NCBI GenBank assembly: GCA_015499985.1
Contig: JAAAUF010000929.1
Span: 1-15,905 of the forward strand
Source of the DNA: Haplosporangium gracile
Lineage: Eukaryota; Mortierellomycota; Mortierellomycetes; Mortierellales; Mortierellaceae
Length of the DNA: 15,905 bases
Reading direction: 5' to 3'
Positions 1 to 10,980 of the stretch are shown piece after piece. Position 1 is the first letter of the stretch. Each line of letters opens with the position of its first letter. The translations under genes and the position numbers were made by a program. The notes under the pieces were generated by a model. That model did not search any database. It was not told where the DNA came from and saw only the letters and a list, made by a program, of their open reading frames with translations.

Positions 1-378
1 AAAAGAATGAGGGAGCCGTTGCACATGGCATATTCTGCACGTGATCTGCATCGCCAAATTGACAGCCAAGGGCTTTGTTTCTTGTCAGTCAGTCAGACCT
101 TTTCTTTACCATCCGACCATCGGCCTTTTTCTCACACACACTCTCACTCTCAAACACATTCACTTCATACCCGCTTCCCTTCTTGTCAATATTCCTCCTT
201 GGGCACAGGAATAAGAAGTACATCACTCCTCTACATCCTCTTTGACAATTCCCATACCCGCCCTTAGACGACACATACACCTCCCCGTCAGCTCTCTTCC
301 CATTCCCACTCTCTCTTCTTACTGCAATAACGTCATTCATCATCTACACAGAACTCAGTTCGTGGACCTTTTTCGTCA
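1..378 (+). promoter_or_regulatory. 5' flank / probable promoter and leader of the golgin gene
   Basis: No coding exon could be supported here. About 99-330 is strongly pyrimidine-rich on the + strand (runs of ctcacacacactctcactctc type, then cttccc/ctcttccc blocks), the composition seen upstream of the other genes in this window and typical of fungal promoters and 5' leaders. A CACGTG palindrome (E-box core) lies at 38-43, and another falls in the first intron of the downstream gene at 541-546. The short ORFs across the segment are Ser/His-rich translations of the CT/CA tracts and do not look like proteins. The regulatory role is inferred from position and composition. Confidence 0.45.
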
Positions 379-3300
379 ATGTCCTGGCTCTCAAAGAATG
401 TCGGCAGTCTGAGTAACCTGGCCAGCAGAATCGCCGCTGGTAAACATTAACAACATCATCTTCACTTTTTTTCTTCCGCTCCTCTTTGCTAAAAAGCGCA
501 ACACTCATCCGCAAAATAAAATAACCCGGCTCTTCGAATACACGTGTGACACGTTGCGCGTTTCAATTATGCAGTTATATTGACTTTCTCTCTCTCAAAC
601 ATACGCTTGTCTCTGGTTGGGCCAATTTCCCTATCTAACTAGAAACCAATAGCGAACATGGGTCGAACGAGGTTACTCAGCAGCTCCAGCAAGAGGTATG
701 CTACGCGAGATTAGACATAACAACAAAAAGTGTTCACAAAAAAAAATGCTATTATTTTCTGTGTTTGTTGATGATGTTTATGGCTCCTGCTTAATACATG
801 TGTAATTTTATAAAATAGCTTCAAGACACCCGCGAGGAGTTGATCGTCCGACACCAGGAATGGGAGCAAGCCAAGCAGAACTACGAGTCTCGACTACAAA
901 GTCTCACCAACGGCGATACTACTGCCCAAAAAGTCGAGCAGTTGGAGCAAAAGCTGAACCGTGCTGTGGGGCTACTCAAGAATCTGCAGAGCGACAAACA
1001 GAACCTCACGCTCAAGGTCAAGACGCTCGAGGAGGAAAAGAGCGAAGTGTTGGCTCAGGCGGAGGCTGCAAAAGAGATTCAGCGTCAATTGGAGCAGCAA
1101 CAACAGGAACAAGAACAACAGCTGCAACTGCAGAAGCAGCAGAATGGCCAAGCCAGCCTGGAATCGGATCATGTAGGACGCGAGGCTGTGGAAAAGATTC
1201 AACAACTGGAGCAGGAACTCAAAGCTGAGAAGGAGCAGAGGGTTACGCTTGTCCAGGAACTTGAAATTGAGAAGAGTCAAAGAACCTCGCTTGTTCAGAA
1301 GCTCAAAACCGAAAAGGAACAAAGTACTTCGCTTGCTCAGGAACTTAAGTCACAGCTGCTGAAAGCTCAGGAGAGCAACAAGAAGCTGGAAGGTCAAATC
1401 TCACAGCAGTGCGAGGAGAGCGACAGTCAAATGGATATCTCAATCGAACTTAACATGGCCAAGGACGACCTGGAGCAGGCTTTGGCAGAGATCGAGTCTT
1501 TGAAGGAGGCCAACGCCAAACTGTCGAGCAAACCCAAGTCAGCACCCATGTGTCCAGTCCAGCAACAATCACCCGCTCTTGTCAAGGAACTCGCCGAAGC
1601 TAAGGCCACCATCGCTCAGTTGGAGCTGAAGTTGTCAAAGGAATCAGAGGCCGCCATGGAGGCTGTCGCCTTGAAGGCTACTCAGAAGGAGCTTCAGGAC
1701 ACTGTTCAGACGATGCGTAAGGACCTGATCCAAGCCAACAATTTTCATTCGGAGGCGCAAAAGGAACTCTCTTTTCAGAAGGCGGCCCGGGCTGCCCTGG
1801 AAAAGAAGGAAGCAACCTTGGCCAGTAAGTTGTACTTTTGCGCAATCTCCTACAATAGTGATAATGTTGTTAGCACGGATCTATAGCTGATAAATGTCAT
1901 TTTTCATTGCATAGAATCGATTGCGAGACTGGAAGCAGAGTTGACCGCTGCTAAAACAGCCGCTGAAGGAGAAACTCACAATAATGGTGTTGATGAGGTC
2001 TCAAAAGAGCTGCAGAGTCGTGTTCAGGATCTGGAGCGTCAGTTGGAGAGTAAGACTTTGCGTGTATTAGGACATCGGGATTGCGCAGTAATGCCATACG
2101 ATACACATCACTCACCATTGACCTCACAACCATCTCGTCATAGTATCGAAGGAGGAGTTCTCCAGCGAGCATATCGAGGCTGTTGTTCTCGCCATCCAAG
2201 CACTTTTGGGACCGAGCCGAACTGACGCACTGCCGGAATCTCTTGTAAATGACAAAGTTTTGGCGACATGGAACAGAGCCAAGGATGAAGTCGACAGCTA
2301 CAAGGATGGAAACCGTTCTTTGGAGGACAACCTGTCTAGACTGAGGAGAGGTAACACAAATTGACAGACAACACATTTTCCGTACCATATCATGATGTGA
2401 ATGGCGATGCTTGAAAGGATTGAAACCTCACGCTTTTATTTCCGCGGTCCTCGATAGAAAACCAAGAGGCACAGGCCGTGCTGGAATCTGCCGAGGCTGA
2501 GAAGACCCAACAACTGGAATCTCTGCGCAAGAGTCACGAGCAGGCTATCAGCGAGCTGGAGCAGAGATTCCAGAGCGATTCACACAACCAGGAGGACCTC
2601 GGTGCGCAGATCAATGCCTTCAAGCTATCTGCAGATGAGAGCAGGAAGACATTGGAGGAGCAGTTTAATACAGAGAAGAAGCAATTGCTTGCCAAGCAGG
2701 AAATCTTGAAGGAGGAATACAAAACGATGAAGCAGACTTTCGAGGAGGAACTCTTGGCCGCCGAGGTTTCTCAGCGGGAACGCGATGTCACGATTCAAAA
2801 GCTCCAGGCTACATTGGCGTCCAACGAGCAGGCCTTGGCCACCATCAGGGAGGATCTTCAGAAGACCACCAACGAGCGCAACCACTTCCAAACTCAGCAC
2901 AAAACTCTCCTTGATCGTGTTTCCAACATGAAGTCGACCCTCGGCACCAAGCTGCAAGCCGATATGGTAACACACCATCTGTTTCTCGCATATGCGAAGT
3001 TGATTGACAGCTATGTAATTACAGTATTTCAGAACGCTGACATTTTCTTTTATCGAACAGGACAACATCAACACTCTGCGACAGCAGATTGATCAGCTCA
3101 CAGCGCAGAACAACGACTACCTCTTGACGATCAAGCAACTGGAAGAAGAGCTCATGGCATCGCACGAGCACTACGAAAAGACATCGCGGGAGCTCGAACA
3201 CCTCCGCCGACGCCTCGTCGACATCCAGGAAGATGCCTCAGCTGAGGTGGTCGAGAAGGAAAATCTCATTCACGAACTCCAGTCGCGCCTGCAGCGTGAG

Positions 3301-4571
3301 GAACGTGAGCGCGAAGACTGGGAGACCATGGCATCGGAGCAACGTGCCAGCAAAGACCAGGCTATTGTGAACATGAGGGCCATGGAGCGCGAGAGAGATG
3401 CTGCTCATGCAGAGAAGGAGTCGATTCGTGTCGAGCTCGATCGCGAGATTGAGAGTTTAAACAATTTGCAGTCTGTCCTGGAGGAGTTCCAGTCGGCCAA
3501 GGAGTCCGAGATTCAGTTTGCGCTGGAGGGACTTCACCGCCAGCTCAACCATTCCAACGCTTCTTTGGAGGAGTTCCAGCATCGCGCCCTTACCGCCGAG
3601 GTATATATACTGCTATCGCTACTTCATGCTCGTACTGAATTGCAGATATCAAACACACCTAGCTAACATTTTCTCGCCCCCTTTCTTTGCAGGAACAACT
3701 TCAAAATCTTACCCTGGATGTCGAGAGGGCACATCAATTGGAGAGGGAGGTCAAGGAGAAGAACCTGACGATTGGAAAGCTGCGCCACGATGCTGTGATC
3801 CAGCAAGGACACTTGACAGAGGCCATGCGTCGATTGAGAGAGGAGAACAGCCAAAACACTGTGGATATGTGAGTGCCTGATATTCCTTCATTTGACGAGA
3901 TGTTGTTATACTACCATTTGCGCTGCTGCATCGTACTAATGTCATCCCCTCTTCTGAATCTAGTCCGCTTATCTCGAACCTGTTTATCAGTTTCTTGAAC
4001 ATACCCCGCGGAGACCAGAAGCGATTCGAGATTCTTCAATTGATCTCTGGTGTTTTGAAGTTTACTGACGAGCAACGTGAACAAGCTGGACTTATCAGGA
4101 GGGCTGGCGCTTTCGGTGCCATGACTCCATCAGCGTCTGGCTCGCGTTCTCCTTCGTTGGAGCAGATGAGGCAACCACTACCAGAGCCACGAGAGGTACG
4201 TTTCAACAAGATTGACATAACTCGAAAGAACATTGCACTGTCTTTTAATTTGAAGGACGGACTCGTACTGGCAGCGTATCCTTGCTTCAAAGCCCTCTAA
4301 AACTGCTTCTTTTCCTTCTTCCCAAGGCGCTGTCAATAAGTGGTCCTTTCTCTTTGGATGAACGTGTTTGTGCTAACCATTATATACCCATTATTGTCAT
4401 GATCTGTATGCACAGAGCTTTATCGATATGTGGACATCCTTCCTCATCCGCGAGAGTAGTGCTAATTCCAGTACCAATGCCAGAGGCAACAACAACAACA
4501 CAAGCAATAGCAACGGCAACAACAATAACAACTCTACATCAAGTTCTAGCGCCAATCTTAGGAGTCCTTGA
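379..4571 (+). CDS. RUD3: Rud3/GMAP-210 family golgin (GRAB-domain coiled-coil tether), 10 exons
   Basis: Predicted exons: 379-439, 643-695, 819-1824, 1915-2049, 2144-2350, 2458-2966, 3061-3600, 3693-3868, 3964-4195 and 4416-4571, giving 1024 residues with all phases matching. The protein opens MSWLSKNVGSLSNLASRIA, a short segment of Ser/Asn/Gly with spaced large hydrophobics that resembles the amphipathic lipid-packing-sensor N-terminus of GMAP-210. Residues ~20-890 are almost continuous heptad-type coiled coil rich in Glu, Gln, Lys and Leu. Residues ~895-943 are a GRAB (GRIP-related Arf-binding) domain, recognisable from ISNLFISFLNIPRGDQKRFE and the later EQREQAGL. The last exon encodes SFIDMWTSFLIRES and an Asn/Ser-rich tail. 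In yeast and animals this family is recruited to the cis-Golgi by Arf-family GTPases through GRAB and captures incoming vesicles. Family assignment is secure. Boundaries of the first two exons and the last intron are less certain: an alternative acceptor at 653 would give a poorer second exon. Confidence 0.9.
1215..1340 (+). repeat. Three tandem 42-bp in-frame repeats in the golgin coiled coil
   Basis: Three consecutive 42-bp units (1215-1256, 1257-1298, 1299-1340) encode 14-residue repeats, about residues 171-212: ELKAEKEQRVTLVQ, ELEIEKSQRTSLVQ and KLKTEKEQSTSLAQ, with a partial fourth (ELKSQ). Fourteen residues equal two heptads, so each copy keeps the coiled-coil register. Confidence 0.85.
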
Positions 4572-4587
4572 ACAAAACTCGTGCATG

Positions 4588-4593
4588 AATAAA
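4588..4593 (+). terminator. Poly(A) signal AATAAA of the golgin gene
   Basis: A perfect AATAAA lies 17 nt after the TGA at 4569-4571, in an A/T-rich context. Only 186 bp separate this stop from the next start codon, so cleavage must occur close by. Confidence 0.5.
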
Positions 4594-4757
4594 AAATTGC
4601 CACCAAAAGTATGGAGTTGTGACTGGGCATCATTTCGTTCAACGACAAACAACGGCGCGTAAGGAAGCTAACCCCTGAGCAAATAGAAGTTATTGTTTTT
4701 CGATTCTATTCATCACACCTTTCTACTTACTTATTTCATCATCCACGCGTTGCCACC

Positions 4758-7754
4758 ATGAGAGTCAAGGTAAAGAACTACCTTTACATTGCTGTCCGCA
4801 TTGTGTGCAGCCAGTCTGTAGACGCTGTTAGCTTTTTTGTAGAACTTGCTTCTGTTGTTGCGGATCTCAATGAGCTAATGTTACTTTATGTTTCTTGCAT
4901 CCACTCACCTTATTAGCCATTACAAATCCACTGGCACGACAAACAACCTATATACTCGGCACACTTTGAGCCAGGTCCTAAAGGACGTCTGGCAACAGCA
5001 GGAGGCGATGGAAACGTCCGAGTACGTGTCTCTTTGTTTCGACGTTTGATGCATGAGCGGAATTACCCCAATGCAAGTCGACAAGTTCTAACAAAATGCT
5101 TCGTTATAATAATAAATAGCTCTGGAAGGTAGTGAAGGATAAGGAAAAGGACAGCACACATATTGAGTTCTTGTCAAGTTTGAATCGACATACAGCAGCC
5201 GTCAACGTTGTCCGGTTCTCACCTACAGGTACGACTTTTGACCCGACTTTTCAGCCAGAAGTTGACAATTTTCTGGAAGGATTACTAGCAGGAAGCTAAC
5301 CATTGTTTTCTTTTGTTTTCATCAAATATGACTTGCTAGTCGAGTGTCTTGCATCAGCAGGAGATGGTATGGACTCCTTTCCATTGACCACGTTCTTTCA
5401 GATTGTACAACGAACAAGCTACGTTATTGATTACGAGGATCACAAGAGATTTTTTAACCTCGGATATCCCATTTGACTATTATACTAGACGGAAACATTA
5501 TCTTGTGGCGTCCAACGGAGAACAAGGAAGTAGTCAGCAGATTTGCGGAATCGGACGACGAGGAGTTTGAACGGGAGACATGGCGGGTTCAGTCAATGAT
5601 GAGGGGCTCACTCTCGGACATCTACGACATTGCCTGGTCGCCTGACGGACGGTTCATCATCTCGGGATCTATTGACAACACTGCTCGGATATGGGATGTG
5701 AAAGATGGTAAGAAACCGAGTTGTGATATTAAGCCTGGATGATTAGGTATGAGTAACGTTCAAGAAGGAGGCATGAAACGGGACTTTTGGAGGCGAAACT
5801 GACCGAAACGTCACTTGACCAATTTAGCCAAGTGCATCCACGTTATCGCAGACCACCGTCACTACGTTCAGGGTGTTGCCTGGGACCCTCTCGGAGACTT
5901 TGTTGCCACTCAGAGCAGTGATCGGTATGTAGTCGGGACTATGAGTAATCGGAAGTGGTACTTGCTGGCAACTGGAGACTACAGGAGCTAACTCAGTGGA
6001 TGTTCTGTTATATTTGGAATAGATCGGTTCATATTTACGGATTCAAACTTGATAAGAACGGGCATGTCGTCGTCAATAACTTGGGCAAGTCGACCAAACT
6101 GGACCTTTCCAAGCTTCGATCCATCCCCCAGTCCGCCGTGCCGACAGCAACAACATCGACCTCAACTTCAATCAGCGCGCAGACCAAATCTGCAGGAGAC
6201 ACGGACATGGCAGTCGATTCGGCGACAGAGAAGGAGGATGCGTTAAAACCAGCAACCAGGACACCCAAAACATTCCGCCTCTACCATGATGAAACGCTGA
6301 CTTCATTCTTTCGACGCCTATCATTCACACCCGACGGATCGATGCTCATCACACCTGCAGGACAGTACAGAGCGCCGATCCAAAAGACAGGAACTCAGAA
6401 GGATGACGAATCCAGCACAGCAGCAGCACCACAAGCATCGGACCTTGAGATGAGAAATACAGCATACATCTATGCTCGTAGAGACTTTGGCAGGTAAGTT
6501 GAAAACGACAACGCTGCCATTGAAGGGTCAAAAAAAAGCAGCACTTTTATGAAATCGGAATCCAACCAAATATTATGTGTCAATCAAATGTCTTATAGAG
6601 GTCCTGTTGCGCACCTTCCTGGCCACAAGAAGCCCTCGGTCGCTATCAAGTGCAGTCCAGTGCTCTATGAGCTCCGTCCTATTCAACCTGCAGGACCAAG
6701 TAGCAGTTACCACCGACCTACCACCACAGCATCATCGTCTACAACAACCACTAACACCACCACTACTACAGCAGCAGCAACGCAGAAGAAGGCAGAGGCA
6801 CCCAAGGCACCATCAGTGTTTGGCTTGGGTTACCGGTCCATCTATGCGGTGGCGACTCAGGACTCGATCTTGATCTATGATACCCAACAATCGGCAGCGC
6901 TCGCCCTCGTCTCTCACCTCCATTATGCGACATTTACGGACATGGCGTGGTCAAGCGACGGATGCAACCTGATTCTGACCTCTTCAGATGGATTCTGTTC
7001 GATTATCTCGTTTGAGGAAGGCGAGCTCGGAACGGTGTACACGCCACCCAAGTCTATGATGGACCTACTCCCTGCACCCGACAGCACATTGATACCTCTT
7101 AACGAATCATTGGATGCGGCGGCCAATATTGCAGCAACAGCGGGTATGCTCCAAAAGCTGAACGGACTGTCGTTGACGGAAAAGAAGGAGCAAAAGGCAA
7201 GCGAGAAGAAAGAGTCCAAGGAACCCAAGGCAAAGGTGAAGCAGGAGAAGGGCGAGTCGACAGGCGCAGGAAAGAAGGGTGAGTTAGCGGGCGCAGCAAA
7301 GAAGAGCGCGTCCAAGAAACAGCCTGGAAAGACGCAATCGACACTTTCGACCCCAGTAACGTCAGGAATTTCAATAGTGGCAGCAAAGGCAACATCAGTA
7401 CCAACGACAGCAACACAGTCTCCAGCATCTGGTTCACCTGCAGAGTCACCAAAGATGTCGTTCAAGACAGAGCGCGATGGAGATTCGGTTATGAGTATTG
7501 CGAGTGAACAACCTACACCCAAGAAGCGGAGGATCCAGCCAACGTTTGTCAGCGCGCTTCCAGGAATGATGACTCCAGCACCCGTTGCTGCTCCTATTGC
7601 CTCCCCGTCCACGCCGTCATCACCTTTAATAGTGAGGCCTTTGACATCTATGGACTTTGCACAACCGCCTTCACCTGTCCCCTCTTTGGCCGCGGCTGCA
7701 AAGCCCAAGAAGAGGATAGCCCCCACATTCGTCAGTGCCTTGCCCGGTCACTGA
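4758..7754 (+). CDS. CAC2: Chromatin assembly factor 1 middle subunit (Cac2 / CAF-1 p60, WD40), 8 exons
   Basis: Exons: 4758-4769, 4917-5021, 5120-5228, 5340-5366, 5489-5707, 5828-5924, 6023-6493 and 6599-7754; 731 residues, all phases agree. The ATG sits in an ideal context (GCCACCATGA) and the protein starts [20 protein letters not shown], the hallmark opening of p60/Cac2. WD40 blades are visible: [14 protein letters not shown] (~residue 40), [11 protein letters not shown]...GDDGNIILW (~65-93), [17 protein letters not shown]...ARIWDV (~125-155), [25 protein letters not shown] (~165-198), [17 protein letters not shown] (~285-305), [16 protein letters not shown] (~425-440) and [20 protein letters not shown] (~455-480). 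A Thr/Ser/Ala-rich insert (~6685-6810) splits the late blades. Residues ~500-731 are a Lys/Ala/Ser/Pro-rich disordered tail with two B-domain-like motifs. CAF-1 deposits H3-H4 behind replication forks with PCNA and Asf1. Exons 1 (12 nt) and 4 (27 nt) are unusually small. Confidence 0.93.
7521..7566 (+). other. First Asf1-binding B-domain-like motif in the Cac2 tail
   Basis: Encodes [15 protein letters not shown], about residues 655-669. A basic cluster followed by RIxPT and small hydrophobics is the form of the B-domain by which HIRA/Hip1 and CAF-1 p60/Cac2 dock on the histone chaperone Asf1; KKRR may also serve as a nuclear localisation signal. The match to the B-domain is by recognition of the motif, not by alignment. 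Confidence 0.6.
7707..7751 (+). other. Second B-domain-like motif at the extreme C-terminus of Cac2
   Basis: Encodes [15 protein letters not shown] directly before the TGA (residues ~717-731). It shares TFVSALPG and the KKR-I-x-P core with the copy 62 residues upstream. The nucleotide sequences of the two copies differ at many third positions, so the similarity is held at the protein level. Confidence 0.6.
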
Positions 7755-7917
7755 GAATCGGCAATCAAGACTGCTTTGTTGCAATAAAATCACGAATTGA
7801 TATTGGAGTATTAGAGGTTTATTATTTTTCCCAGATGAGGGATTAGGATGTGAGCGTGTGTTAATTATGGTACATAGTTATGACAGTCGTGCTTTGGTAT
7901 GCGGAAGAATGGTATTT
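7755..7917. terminator. Convergent 3' intergenic region with opposed poly(A) signals
   Basis: The Cac2 gene (+) and the small membrane protein gene (-) end tail to tail 163 bp apart. AATAAA on the + strand is at 7783-7788, 29 nt past the Cac2 stop. AATAAA on the - strand is at 7823-7818, about 95 nt past the other stop. The two signals are only ~30 bp apart, so the 3' UTRs probably meet or overlap. Confidence 0.55.
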
Positions 7918-8276
7918 TTAGACGATGGTACGACGTCCGTAGCCGCCGACCCTGCGTCTTCCACCATAGCAGAAGCGGGTGAAGATCCAGGCGATGATGA
8001 AGATCACTGCGAGGATGATGAAGATATGTTGGAGGGCGCCGGTACCTGAAATTAAATCGGTTTGAAAAGAAGAGAGATTGGTTAGGTTAAACATAGATGT
8101 GGTTGCTTTAAAGCGGTAATTTTTGTGGATGAAGGTCAAAGTTTGAAAAGAGAAAGAGGTATTATTTTCCTACCGACGGTGAAGACGCCGCAGAGGGCAA
8201 GGATCCAAACGATGAGAAGGATGACACCGACGATGATGAGGCCGTCAAAGGCGATGAATTCGATAGTTCCGCACAT
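7918..8276 (-). CDS. Small two-span membrane protein, lmo0937/DUF5670-like, 2 exons
   Basis: Reading the minus strand, exon 1 is 8276-8174 and exon 2 is 8045-7918, split by a 128-bp GT-AG intron (phase 1). The product is 76 residues. It starts MCGTIEFIAFDG, then a first membrane span (LIIVGVILLIVWILALCGVF, ~12-32), a short TVGTGALQH loop, a second span (IFIILAVIFIIAWIFTRFCY, ~43-62) and a basic Gly/Arg tail (GGRRRVGGYGRRTIV). The order VILL-x-x-W-x-L, G-x-(Y/F)-T-x-G, x-H-x-x-x-(I/V)-x-A then GRR recalls the small bacterial lmo0937 (DUF5670) membrane proteins. It does not look like Pmp3/YqaE, which has a different motif set. Function unknown; a stress-related membrane role is only a guess, helped by AGGGG motifs upstream. 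The gene itself is well supported by frame, splice sites and composition; the family assignment is moderate. Confidence 0.72.
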
Positions 8277-10746
<2,470 letters not shown>

Positions 10747-10980
10747 CGGCTTGACTTTAACCATGGAATCGCTCATTGTTTTTTGTCCAGCGTTTGTCTA
10801 CGAAACTTCCTTCGCAAGAGATCCATTGGCAGCAGAACAAAAAAAAATAATAAAACGTATCCAATTTCAAAGATCAACGGGCTGAATGTCGAAGTGACTG
10901 TGTCCACCCTTTTTTATCTTTTTCGTCGTAAAACGCGCGAGGTTCTTCTGTGTTTCTTTCTCCAAACCCTCCCGCCAACC
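10747..10980 (+). promoter_or_regulatory. Compact Abd1-TRAPPC12 intergenic region
   Basis: Only 234 bp separate the Abd1 stop from the next start. AATAAA at 10849-10854 (in an A-rich run) is the best poly(A) signal for Abd1. The following pyrimidine-rich stretch (cttttttatctttttcgtcg to tttctttctccaaaccctcccgc) is the likely promoter and leader of the downstream gene. The frame is open back through this region but contains no upstream in-frame ATG. Confidence 0.45.

Noticed and set aside
7..267. 86-codon ORF at the left edge
   Set aside because: It is a Ser/His/Thr-rich translation of a pyrimidine-rich leader, with no domain and no sign of splicing into a gene.
860..1322. Overlapping ORFs in other frames and on the minus strand within the golgin coiled coil
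   Set aside because: They are Arg/Gly/Ser- or Leu/Phe-rich shadows of Glu/Gln/Leu-rich coiled-coil codons; the golgin frame explains the region.
6923..7726. Long minus-strand ORF (267 codons) opposite the last Cac2 exon
   Set aside because: It mirrors the codon pattern of a well-supported plus-strand exon, has no recognisable domain, and vanishes outside that exon.
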